Shown here: one piece after another, positions 56,633 to 64,000 of the stretch
Layout: each line of letters starts with the position of its first letter
Position numbering within the stretch: the stretch's first letter is position 1
Source: Paenibacillus sp. DMB5
GTDB taxonomy: Bacteria; Bacillota; Bacilli; Paenibacillales; Paenibacillaceae
Length of the DNA stretch: 64,000 bases
Reading direction: 5' to 3'
Assembly (NCBI RefSeq): GCF_001517085.1
Contig: NZ_LRAC01000121.1
Span: forward strand, 45,805-109,804
Position numbers and translations under genes: made by a program
Notes under the pieces: model-generated
Database searches by the model: none
What the model was told of the DNA's origin: nothing
The model's input: the letters and a program-made list of their open reading frames with translations, nothing else

Positions 56633-57619
56633 ATGAAGAACATCAAAACAGTCAGTGTACATATCGTTACCTATAATAGTGCAGACGATATCACAGATTG
56701 CCTTATAGCAGTTCTTGCCCAGGATCATCCTGTAGAGCAGATTGTTGTAGTGGATAATGCCTCTGCAGATGGCTCTGCTGCAAAGGTAAGTGAATTTTAC
56801 CGCAGTATAGAGGAAGCGCCGCATACAACTCCAAGTACGCATCTGTTCAAGCCCAAGCTCATCCTCATCGAAAATAAAGCCAACACCGGCTTTGCCCCCG
56901 CCCATAACCAGGCTATAGCTGCCACGGATACAGATTATGTACTGGTGTTGAACCCGGATCTGGTGCTGGCTGAAGACTACGTATCCAGGCTCGTTGCGCA
57001 AATGGAGAACAACCCGCTAATCGGCAGTGCGACAGGTAAACTGCTGCTAAAAGCAGACCCTTCCCTGGTTGACAGCACAGGACTGCGGATGAATAAGGCT
57101 CGGCGGGCTTTTGACCGTGGTGCAGGAGAGCCTGCTGCAGACTGGATGGAGTCCGGAGCCGTATTCGGTGTATCCGGAGCGGCGGCATTGTATTCCCGGC
57201 GCATGATTAAGGATATCAGCGTTGACGGTGAGTTTTTTGACGGGGATTTCTTTGCGTACAAAGAGGATGTTGATGTTGCGTGGCGGGCTCAGCTGCTTGG
57301 CTGGCAGGCCTACTTTGATGCGGAAGCAATCGGTTACCATGAACGGGGCTGGAAGACAGCCGGACGGAGCGGCAAATCGATGTTTATCCGCAGAATTTCC
57401 TACATTAACCGCTATAAGATGATCTATAAAAATGAGCCTTCCCGCACCCTGCCGCTGACCCTGATCCGTGCGCTGCCGTATGAGCTTGCCGCACATGCGT
57501 ATATGCTGCTCAAAGAGCCGGGGCTGATCAAGGCCTGGGCTTCATTCAAGGCACAGCGGACCGAACTGAAACGTAAGCGCCGATATGTGCAGGAGAAGGC
57601 AGCCTGCAAGAGAAATTAG
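56633..57619 (+). CDS. Family 2 glycosyltransferase (rhamnosyltransferase-like)
   Basis: This 328-residue enzyme has VHIVTYNSADDITDCLIAVL, VVDNASADGS, NTGFAPAHNQAIAA, VLNPDLVL (DxD equivalent) and FFAYKEDVDVAWRAQLLGW. These match the WbbL/RfbF rhamnosyltransferase branch of GT2. Following the rml operon supports a dTDP-rhamnose donor. A TATAAT at 56565-56570 may serve as -10 of its promoter, though no good -35 is seen. The C-terminus is basic. Confidence 0.8.
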   Translation: MKNIKTVSVHIVTYNSADDITDCLIAVLAQDHPVEQIVVVDNASADGSAAKVSEFYRSIEEAPHTTPSTHLFKPKLILIENKANTGFAPAHNQAIAATDTDYVLVLNPDLVLAEDYVSRLVAQMENNPLIGSATGKLLLKADPSLVDSTGLRMNKARRAFDRGAGEPAADWMESGAVFGVSGAAALYSRRMIKDISVDGEFFDGDFFAYKEDVDVAWRAQLLGWQAYFDAEAIGYHERGWKTAGRSGKSMFIRRISYINRYKMIYKNEPSRTLPLTLIRALPYELAAHAYMLLKEPGLIKAWASFKAQRTELKRKRRYVQEKAACKRN

Positions 57620-57673
57620 CAGATTAGCGGCAAATAAAGGGTTCAAAACCTGGAATAAGAGGATCTTCTATGT

Positions 57674-57715
57674 AAAAACCTCCCTAACCGGCGACTGCCT
57701 ATCAGGGAGTTTTTA
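57674..57715 (+). terminator. Hairpin terminator between the two GT2 genes
   Basis: AAAACCTCCCT pairs with AGGGAGTTTTT (one bulged C) around a 19-base loop. A TATAAT at 57719-57724, right after it, could start a new transcript for the next genes. Confidence 0.65.
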
Positions 57716-57764
57716 TGTTATAATGTTGTCGATAGATTACTATATTTGTCAGGAGCGTAGTGAA

Positions 57765-58718
57765 GTGAATGTAGATGTAAGTATTTTAATTCTCAATTAC
57801 AACACCTGCCGCCTGACGATGGACTGTATCAGGTCGGTGTATGAGTCGGATACGAACTTTTCCTATGAGATTATTTTAATAGATAATAACTCGCATGATG
57901 ATTCGGTTGAGAAGATTAGCAGGGAATTTCCGGGTGTAACGCTGATTGCGAACAAGGAAAATGTGGGGTTTGCGCGCGGTAACAACCAGGGGATGGAAGT
58001 CGCATCCGGACGTTATGTGCTGCTGCTGAACTCGGATACGGTGATCCGCAGGGATACGCTGGAGACGATGGTTTCCTTTATGGATACCCGTCCTGATCTG
58101 GGGGCCTCGGGCTGCAAGGTGATTCTGCCGGATGGCTCGCTCGACAAAGCCTGCAAGAGAGGGTTCCCGACACCTGCTGCCTCTTTCTATTATGCTTTTG
58201 GCTTCAGCAGGCTGTTCCCGGACAATCCCAGGTTTAACGGTTACCAGCTAGGCTATCTGGACCCGGATAAGGCGTATCCCGTTGATTGCCTTGTCGGGGC
58301 GTTCATGCTGGTCCGGCGGGAAACGATTGATAGAGTAGGCGGGTTGGATGAGGCGTTTTTTATGTATGGTGAGGACCTGGACTGGTGCTACCGGATCAAA
58401 GAAGCGGGCTGGGGAATTTACTATTATCCGCAGACTTCTATCATTCATCTGAAGGGCGGAAGCGCCCGCCGCAGACCGTTCAAGATAGTGTATGAGTTTC
58501 ACAGAGCAATGATCTTATTCCACCGCAAGCATTATAGCAGGCAGTATAGCAGTATAATTAACGGAACGGTATATGCCGGAGTTGCTGTCAAGTTTCTGCT
58601 GTCCCTTGCCGTTAATGCCTTGAGGGCACCGCGTCCGGTATCCACTCCGGCACAGAGTCTTACAGCTTCCGCAGAAGCGGGACCACAAGTTGAATCGAAG
58701 GCCGAGGTGAGATTATGA
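57765..58718 (+). CDS. Family 2 glycosyltransferase (rhamnosyltransferase-like)
   Basis: This 317-residue protein starts at GTG 57765, with AGGAG nine bases upstream; longer in-frame readings include the upstream terminator and are unlikely. Motifs are VSILILNYNTCRLTMDCI, LIDNNSHDDS, NVGFARGNNQGM, LLNSDTVIR and FFMYGEDLDWCYRIKEAGW. It is paralogous to the GT2 gene upstream and likewise a candidate rhamnosyltransferase. The last four bases overlap the start of the next gene. Confidence 0.82.
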   Translation: MNVDVSILILNYNTCRLTMDCIRSVYESDTNFSYEIILIDNNSHDDSVEKISREFPGVTLIANKENVGFARGNNQGMEVASGRYVLLLNSDTVIRRDTLETMVSFMDTRPDLGASGCKVILPDGSLDKACKRGFPTPAASFYYAFGFSRLFPDNPRFNGYQLGYLDPDKAYPVDCLVGAFMLVRRETIDRVGGLDEAFFMYGEDLDWCYRIKEAGWGIYYYPQTSIIHLKGGSARRRPFKIVYEFHRAMILFHRKHYSRQYSSIINGTVYAGVAVKFLLSLAVNALRAPRPVSTPAQSLTASAEAGPQVESKAEVRL

Positions 58719-60115
58719 TCCGCCGTAATCAGAAGTTTTTGACCCAGCTGTATATGGTTGCTGACTTTCTGGTAATCCAGCTGTCCTTTCTGGCAGCCTG
58801 GTGGCTGAAGTTCCGCAGCGGCTGGCTGGAGTCCTATAATACGCTCCCGGTGGAATCTTATGCTTATTGGAGCATCATGTACGGTGCAATTTCTGTCCTG
58901 ATCGGGATTGTGCTCTCCCTTTATCTGCCGAAGCGCAAGAAGCGTTTTGTCGACGAATTTCTCAAAATTTTTCAGGTACACGTGATGGCCATCTTCATCC
59001 TGCTTGGCGTGATGTTCTTCCTGAAGGAAATTGACGTTTCCCGCCAATATCTGGCTATTTATATGGGCTTTAATATTCTGTCCATTATGCTGTACCGCTA
59101 TGTGCTCAAGACAATGCTGAAATCCTTGCGCGAAAAGGGCTACAACCGCCAGTTCGTGCTGATTATCGGCGCAGGCTCGCTGGGCAGAAGATTTTACAAT
59201 AATCTGGTCCAGTATCCGGAGCTCGGCTATGAAACAATCGGATTTTTGGATGACTTCCAGAAGTGGGACGGGATCGAGGAACAGCGCTATAAGCCGATCC
59301 TGGGAACAGTGGATGAGCTGTCCGGGATTCTTGAAATGCTGCCGGTGGATGAGGTCATTCTGGCCCTGCCGCTGGATGCCCATTCTAAATATCCTGCCAT
59401 TATTGCCGCCTGCGAAAAGGCGGGTGTGCGGACGCTGATCATCCCTGATTTCTTCGACTACCTGCCGGCACGGCCGTACTTCGATAATTTTGCCGGTATG
59501 CCGATGATTAACGTGCGTGATATTCCGCTGGATATGGCCGGTAACCGGCTGGCCAAACGGGCGTTTGATATTGTTTTCTCGCTGTTCGCCATCCTTATGC
59601 TGTCTCCGGTTATGCTGATTGTGGCACTGGGTGTGCGGGTTACATCGCCTGGACCGGTCATCTTTAAGCAGGAGCGTGTGGGACTTAACCGCCGTAATTT
59701 CATGATGTATAAATTCCGTTCGATGAAGATGCAGACAGATGCTGAAGTGGACACAGGCTGGAGCACCAAAGAAGATCCGCGCCGCACCCGTTTCGGGACG
59801 TTTATCCGCAGAACAAGCCTGGATGAGCTTCCGCAGTTTTTTAATGTGCTGTTCGGCCAGATGAGTGTGGTGGGCCCACGCCCGGAGCGTCCGTATTATG
59901 TGGAGCAGTTCCGTGACGAGATTCCCAAGTATATGGTCAAGCATCATGTGCGTCCGGGAATTACCGGGTGGGCACAGAGTAACGGTCTGCGCGGGGATAC
60001 CTCGATTGAGGACCGGATCAAGCATGACATCTTTTACATTGAAAACTGGTCGCTGCTCTTCGATATCCGCATTATTTTCCGGACGATCCGCAACGGCTTC
60101 AAAAATGCCTATTAA
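58715..60115 (+). CDS. Undecaprenyl-phosphate sugar-1-phosphate transferase (WbaP/WsfP type)
   Basis: This 466-residue polyprenyl-phosphate hexose-1-phosphate transferase starts glycan assembly. Four N-terminal membrane segments (about 12-125) are followed by a Rossmann-like CoA-binding region (about 145-260, IIGAGSLGRRFYNNL). A fifth segment (about 280-305) leads into the catalytic bacterial sugar transferase domain with KQERVGLNRRNFMMYKFRSM, RTSLDELPQFFNVLFG and VVGPRPERPYYVEQF. It is the only initiating transferase in the window. In P. alvei and G. stearothermophilus S-layer glycan loci the equivalent is WsfP, which uses UDP-galactose. Confidence 0.92.
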   Translation: MIRRNQKFLTQLYMVADFLVIQLSFLAAWWLKFRSGWLESYNTLPVESYAYWSIMYGAISVLIGIVLSLYLPKRKKRFVDEFLKIFQVHVMAIFILLGVMFFLKEIDVSRQYLAIYMGFNILSIMLYRYVLKTMLKSLREKGYNRQFVLIIGAGSLGRRFYNNLVQYPELGYETIGFLDDFQKWDGIEEQRYKPILGTVDELSGILEMLPVDEVILALPLDAHSKYPAIIAACEKAGVRTLIIPDFFDYLPARPYFDNFAGMPMINVRDIPLDMAGNRLAKRAFDIVFSLFAILMLSPVMLIVALGVRVTSPGPVIFKQERVGLNRRNFMMYKFRSMKMQTDAEVDTGWSTKEDPRRTRFGTFIRRTSLDELPQFFNVLFGQMSVVGPRPERPYYVEQFRDEIPKYMVKHHVRPGITGWAQSNGLRGDTSIEDRIKHDIFYIENWSLLFDIRIIFRTIRNGFKNAY

Positions 60116-60134
60116 TTTTATAACGATACCATAG

Positions 60135-60176
60135 AAACGGTTGCCACCCTTGCTATAAGGCCACAGCCGTTTTTGC
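60135..60176 (+). terminator. Terminator after the initiating transferase gene
   Basis: AAACGG-TG pairs with CA-CCGTTT enclosing an inner CCTTG/AAGG stem, followed by TTTTTG and a T-rich stretch. Confidence 0.7.
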
Positions 60177-60213
60177 TTTTTCTACTCCTATGACAGCAAA
60201 GGAACCCTACTAT

Positions 60214-61080
60214 ATGGATAAAAGAAAATGGATTGCATCTCTCATCATGGCTGCCGCCCTCATCCTGCTGCTTGTGATTACATTATGGCCCCAGGAGGAG
60301 GAGCCTGCTACCGGTTTTAGTGCACATAAGGTTATCGCCCATGCGATGGGCGGAATTAATAATCATACGTATACGAATACGCAGGATGCTTTTGTTGCCA
60401 ACTACGAGCAGGGTACACGCGTGTTTGAAACGGATCTGCTGCTTACTACCGATGATAAGCTGGTTGCCCGCCATGAATGGACCGGCAATATGAGCCGGCT
60501 GCTTGGTCAGCTGGATGTACTTCCGGCCGCCAGACAGGGAGTCGTGCTCAGCTACGAGGAAGTGATGGAGAGTCCGATCCTGACGCTCTATTCTCCGCTC
60601 GATATCGACAAAATCATGGATCTGCTGGTTGCTTATCCGGATGCCTACATTGTGACCGATACAAAGGAGCTTGAGCCGGAGCTTGTAACGAGACAGTTTG
60701 AACACATCGTTGAAGCGGCTAACCGTAAGGACCCTATGCTGCTTTCGCGGATTGTGCCTCAGATCTACAGCCGTGATATGCTTGATGTGGTGAGGAAGGT
60801 CTATTCGTTCCCGGAAGTGATTTTTACGTTATATCAGTCCTACGACAGCGACGAACAAGTAGTTGAGTTTGCCCGCGAGACCGGTGTGGAAATTACGATG
60901 CCAGCGACGAGAGCCACCAAAAGCTTTGTCCGTAAGCTCAAGCAGGCCGGAGCCCGCATCTACGTGCATACCGTTAACGATGAAGATGAGATCACGAAGC
61001 TGTCCCGGATGGGCATAGACGGGTTTTATACCGATTTTGTCTCTGAGGAGGATCTAGGCCGGATGCGGGGGGTACGCTGA
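60214..61080 (+). CDS. Membrane-anchored GDPD/PI-PLC-like phosphodiesterase
   Basis: This 288-residue protein starts at ATG 60214 (AAAGGA nine bases upstream); ATG 60190 lacks a ribosome binding site. One N-terminal membrane segment (about 6-26) anchors an extracellular TIM-barrel domain with VIAHAMGGINN, YTNTQDAF, VFETDLLLTTDDKLVARHEW and the C-terminal IYVHTVNDEDEI...GIDGFYTDF. The catalytic H, E-D and H pattern of glycerophosphodiesterases is present in modified form. The substrate could be a teichoic acid or a phospholipid head group. Its link to the glycan locus is only positional. Confidence 0.78.
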   Translation: MDKRKWIASLIMAAALILLLVITLWPQEEEPATGFSAHKVIAHAMGGINNHTYTNTQDAFVANYEQGTRVFETDLLLTTDDKLVARHEWTGNMSRLLGQLDVLPAARQGVVLSYEEVMESPILTLYSPLDIDKIMDLLVAYPDAYIVTDTKELEPELVTRQFEHIVEAANRKDPMLLSRIVPQIYSRDMLDVVRKVYSFPEVIFTLYQSYDSDEQVVEFARETGVEITMPATRATKSFVRKLKQAGARIYVHTVNDEDEITKLSRMGIDGFYTDFVSEEDLGRMRGVR

Positions 61081-61148
61081 AAAAGCAGATGAGTATCTAT
61101 TAAGGGAGATAGAGGCATAAATTCCAGCCGTATTTTTACCAAATCAGC

Positions 61149-61177
61149 TTGGTGAACAGACGGTTATATACTATAAT
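61149..61177 (+). promoter_or_regulatory. Promoter of pcrB-pcrA
   Basis: TTGGTG (61149-61154) and a perfect TATAAT (61172-61177) are separated by 17 bases, about 50 bases before the pcrB start. Confidence 0.65.
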
Positions 61178-61227
61178 TAAAAAGCGAAAAAACGTTCGTA
61201 TTTTTGAAGGGTAAGGATGGACGACGG

Positions 61228-61944
61228 ATGAATGAAATGCGGCAAATGATACAGCCGTGGCGGCATGTATTCAAGCTGGACCCGGACCGCGAGCTTGGGG
61301 ATAGGGAACTGGATGCCCTTTGCCGGTCCGGAACCGATGCCATTCTGGTAGGAGGCTCTACCGGAGTGACCTATGAGAATACCACAGCGCTGCTCACAAG
61401 GCTGCGGCGCTATGAGCTTCCCTGTGCGCTGGAGGTCTCCGAGCTTGAGGCGGCTGTACCGGGTTTTGATGTATACATGATACCCATGGTGCTGAATACG
61501 CCGGACACAGACTGGATTCTTGGTCATCACCGCAGAGCCATAGAGCGCTTTGGCAGTCTGATCCCGTGGGAAAGGGTGCTGACGGAAGGATACATTGTAT
61601 TAAATGAAGACTCCTCTGTAGCCCGGCTGACAAACGCAGACAGCAGGTTAAGCGGCCGTTCCGCGGCTGCATATGCAGAGATTGCAGACAAGCTGATGGG
61701 ACTTCCGGTCGTTTACCTTGAATACAGCGGAACGTTTGGCAATATGGACGTTGTCCGGGAAGTGAGAGAGTCGGTAGAGCACAGCCAGCTTTTTTATGGC
61801 GGCGGTATTACCGGCGTAGCTGAGGCTGAGCAGGCAGCAGCTCTTAGCGACACTGTCGTTGTCGGCAATATTATATACCGTGATGTACAACAGGCGCTGC
61901 TTACTGTGCAGGCGGTTAAAAAGACGCTGAAAACATATATTTGA
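61228..61944 (+). CDS. pcrB: Heptaprenylglyceryl phosphate synthase
   Basis: This 238-residue TIM-barrel prenyltransferase joins heptaprenyl diphosphate to sn-glycerol-1-phosphate. I take ATG 61228 as start because the following [15 protein letters not shown] aligns with B. subtilis PcrB; TTG 61204 would add eight residues. Motifs are [49 protein letters not shown] and [15 protein letters not shown]. It lies 16 bases before pcrA, the conserved order in Bacillales. Confidence 0.93.
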   Translation: MNEMRQMIQPWRHVFKLDPDRELGDRELDALCRSGTDAILVGGSTGVTYENTTALLTRLRRYELPCALEVSELEAAVPGFDVYMIPMVLNTPDTDWILGHHRRAIERFGSLIPWERVLTEGYIVLNEDSSVARLTNADSRLSGRSAAAYAEIADKLMGLPVVYLEYSGTFGNMDVVREVRESVEHSQLFYGGGITGVAEAEQAAALSDTVVVGNIIYRDVQQALLTVQAVKKTLKTYI

Positions 61945-61960
61945 AAGGAGCATGCCACCC

Positions 61961-64000
61961 ATGCAACTTATTAACATACAGGATGCCGTTAGCCGGTTAA
62001 ATCCTCCGCAGCGTAAGGCTGTAGAAACGACTGAAGGGCCGCTTTTGATTATGGCCGGAGCGGGCAGCGGCAAGACCCGTGTGCTTACCCACCGGATCGC
62101 CTGGCTGATTGCGAACCGTTTAGCCCCGCCGTGGGCGATTTTGGCGATTACCTTTACGAATAAGGCGGCCCGCGAGATGCAGGAGCGTGTCTCCAAGCTG
62201 GTAGGCGAGGAGGGGCGGGATATCTGGGTATCCACCTTCCACTCCATGTGTGTGCGTATTCTACGCAAGGATATTGAACGGATCGGCTTCACCTCGAATT
62301 TTTCCATTCTTGATTCTGCAGATCAGCTCTCCGTTATCCGCAATTGCATGAAGGATTTGAACATCGACACCAAGAAATTTGAGCCGAAGGCGGTACAGGC
62401 GGTCATCAGTACGGCGAAGAATGAACTGGTGACACCGGCGCAGTATGAGCAGAAGATCGGCGATTATTTTGAAGGCCTTGTGGCAAAAGTATACACCAAG
62501 TACCAGCAGCGGCTCAGAAGCAACAACTCGCTGGATTTCGATGACCTCATTATGAAGACGATCCAGCTGTTTAAGGAAGTTCCTGAGGTGCTGGATTTCT
62601 ACCAGAAGAAATTCAAGTACATTCATGTCGATGAGTATCAGGATACGAACCGGGCGCAGTACATGCTCTGCAAGATGCTGGCCGACGGCCATCACCGCAT
62701 CTGCGTGGTCGGCGACAGCGACCAGTCGATTTACCGCTGGCGCGGAGCCGATATTACGAACATTCTGAATTTTGAAGAGGACTATCCGGAAGCCACAACT
62801 ATTCTGCTGGAGCAGAACTACCGCTCGACCTCGAACATTCTGAATGCGGCCAACGGCGTCATCGCCCTGAATACAGGCCGTAAACCGAAGAAGCTGTGGA
62901 CGGATTCGGAGGAGGGGCCCAAGATCAAGGTGTTCCGCGGCGATTCCGAGCATGATGAGGGGTACTTCGTCACCGGAGAGATCAGCAAGAACGTCAAGCA
63001 GGGACAGGCGTACCAGAATCATGCCATTCTGTACCGGACCAATGCCCAGTCCCGTGTAATAGAAGAAATTCTGATTAAATCGGATATTCCGTACCAGATT
63101 GTCGGCGGGATCAAGTTCTACGACCGTAAAGAAATCAAGGACCTGCTCGCCTATCTGCGTCTCTTATCCAACCCGGATGATGATATCAGCCTGGCGCGCA
63201 TTATCAATGTGCCTAAGCGCGGACTCGGGGATACTACTCTTGGCAAGCTGGCTGTGGCGGCGGCAGAACGCAATGTCTCGATTTTCCGGGTGCTGCAGAC
63301 AGTGGATGATCTCGGCTTTGCTGGCCGGACGCGCAATGCGCTGGTAGAATTCTACGACATGATTGAAGCGCTGCACCGGATGGTGGAGTTCCTGTCGGTG
63401 ACCGAACTGACCGAGAAGATATTGGAGCTGTCCCAGTACCGGCTGGAGCTGCAGAATGAGAATACGCTGGAATCCCGCGCCCGGCTGGAGAATATTGACG
63501 AGTTCCTGTCCGTGACGATGGAATTTGAGAAGAATAATGAAGACAAGTCGCTGGTCTCCTTCCTGACGGATCTGGCGCTGATTGCCGATATCGACAGCAT
63601 GAACAACGATGAAGAGGACCGCAGCGATGCGGTTGTGCTGATGACGATGCACAGCGCCAAGGGTCTGGAGTTCCCGACTGTATTCATCATCGGCATGGAG
63701 GAGGGCGTGTTCCCGCACAGCCGTGCCTTCCAGGACAATGATGAACTGGAAGAGGAGCGCCGGCTGGCGTACGTAGGCATTACGCGCGCAGAGAAGCAGC
63801 TGTTCCTCAGCTGTGCAAGAATGCGCACGCTGTTCGGGCGGACGACGGCCAACCCGCCGTCCCGCTTCCTGGAGGAGATTCCGGAGGAGCTGAAGGAAGA
63901 TACCGTCCGTGAATCGGACGCTTCCGGCGCGGAGGCGCGGAGGTGGGCGGTGCCTATGGCGGCCGCGGCTTCGGCGGCGCGGCCGGGGGAACTTCGGCGG
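61961..64000 (+). CDS. pcrA: ATP-dependent DNA helicase PcrA (3' end outside the window)
   Basis: This superfamily 1A helicase starts at ATG 61961 behind AAAGGAG and is still open at the window edge (680 of an expected 770-790 codons). Motifs are the Q motif [25 protein letters not shown], Ia [66 protein letters not shown] and [15 protein letters not shown]. After ESDASGA (about 63930) the reading becomes [20 protein letters not shown]. The next frame gives a Gly-rich linker [15 protein letters not shown] typical of PcrA tails, so one base is probably missing near 63935. Confidence 0.95.
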   Translation, partial: MQLINIQDAVSRLNPPQRKAVETTEGPLLIMAGAGSGKTRVLTHRIAWLIANRLAPPWAILAITFTNKAAREMQERVSKLVGEEGRDIWVSTFHSMCVRILRKDIERIGFTSNFSILDSADQLSVIRNCMKDLNIDTKKFEPKAVQAVISTAKNELVTPAQYEQKIGDYFEGLVAKVYTKYQQRLRSNNSLDFDDLIMKTIQLFKEVPEVLDFYQKKFKYIHVDEYQDTNRAQYMLCKMLADGHHRICVVGDSDQSIYRWRGADITNILNFEEDYPEATTILLEQNYRSTSNILNAANGVIALNTGRKPKKLWTDSEEGPKIKVFRGDSEHDEGYFVTGEISKNVKQGQAYQNHAILYRTNAQSRVIEEILIKSDIPYQIVGGIKFYDRKEIKDLLAYLRLLSNPDDDISLARIINVPKRGLGDTTLGKLAVAAAERNVSIFRVLQTVDDLGFAGRTRNALVEFYDMIEALHRMVEFLSVTELTEKILELSQYRLELQNENTLESRARLENIDEFLSVTMEFEKNNEDKSLVSFLTDLALIADIDSMNNDEEDRSDAVVLMTMHSAKGLEFPTVFIIGMEEGVFPHSRAFQDNDELEEERRLAYVGITRAEKQLFLSCARMRTLFGRTTANPPSRFLEEIPEELKEDTVRESDASGAEARRWAVPMAAAASAARPGELRR

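Noticed and set aside
58532..60025. A 497-codon open frame on the minus strand opposite the WsfP-like gene
   Set aside because: It is an antisense shadow of a well conserved sugar transferase gene, has no ribosome binding site, and its translation shows no domain or normal composition.
38049..60115. Lipopolysaccharide O-antigen locus
   Set aside because: The surrounding genes are those of a Gram-positive Bacillota chromosome (MinJ-like, PcrB, split GcvP), and no lipid A or core genes are present.

Overview
The window is a stretch of chromosome from a Gram-positive bacterium, most likely Paenibacillus or a close relative. The evidence is the gene content and local order: ftsE-ftsX-M23 hydrolase-CtpB-MinJ-like protein, split glycine decarboxylase (gcvPA/gcvPB) behind a tandem glycine riboswitch, uvrB-uvrA, pcrB-pcrA, and B. 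subtilis-type promoters and ribosome binding sites. I saw no tRNA, rRNA, CRISPR array, insertion sequence or prophage gene.

Layout. 0-8 kb: tail of an unknown gene, a VanW/G5 protein, then a cell-division and wall-remodelling cluster (ftsE, ftsX, an EnvC/CwlO-like M23 peptidase, a CtpB-type S41 protease, a PDZ membrane protein). 8-13.4 kb: a two-component system facing a three-gene ABC exporter, arranged like LnrJK/LnrLMN (linearmycin resistance). 13.7-20.5 kb: an RND exporter, a three-gene ABC-2 exporter on the minus strand, and a GAF-LuxR regulator. 20.6-25.5 kb: glycine cleavage system, with gcvT-gcvPA-gcvPB on the minus strand behind a riboswitch and gcvH divergent. 25.7-28 kb: flagellar stator genes motA-motB plus a membrane protein. 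28.2-33.6 kb: uvrB and uvrA, with a degenerate tandem hairpin repeat between them. 33.9-36.9 kb: a small membrane protein and a large U32 peptidase. 37-61 kb: a surface-glycan locus. 61.2-64 kb: pcrB and the start of pcrA.

The glycan locus contains galU, an O-antigen-ligase/Wzy-like protein with a C-terminal repeat region, Wzm/Wzt-type ABC export, several GT2 enzymes, UDP-galactopyranose mutase, a DUF4422 glycosyltransferase, a polytopic GT-C-like protein, a nucleotidyltransferase, a flippase-kinase fusion, a HAD phosphatase, a pair of SMR-type proteins, the dTDP-rhamnose genes (rmlA, C, B, D), two rhamnosyltransferase-like GT2 proteins and a WbaP/WsfP-type initiating phosphosugar transferase. 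The part from about 40.5 to 53.2 kb is visibly AT-rich compared with its GC-rich flanks and looks like a horizontally replaced serotype-like island. I infer that a rhamnose- and galactofuranose-containing chain is built on a polyprenol carrier, exported by the ABC transporter, probably decorated outside the cell, and transferred to an acceptor such as an S-layer protein or the cell wall.

Main caution: at least six small deletions break otherwise well conserved genes (ftsE in its P-loop, an ABC ATPase, gcvT, and the U32 peptidase three times), with a probable seventh in the pcrA tail. They remove one or two bases, mostly from short runs of one base. This pattern fits sequencing or assembly error better than gene decay.
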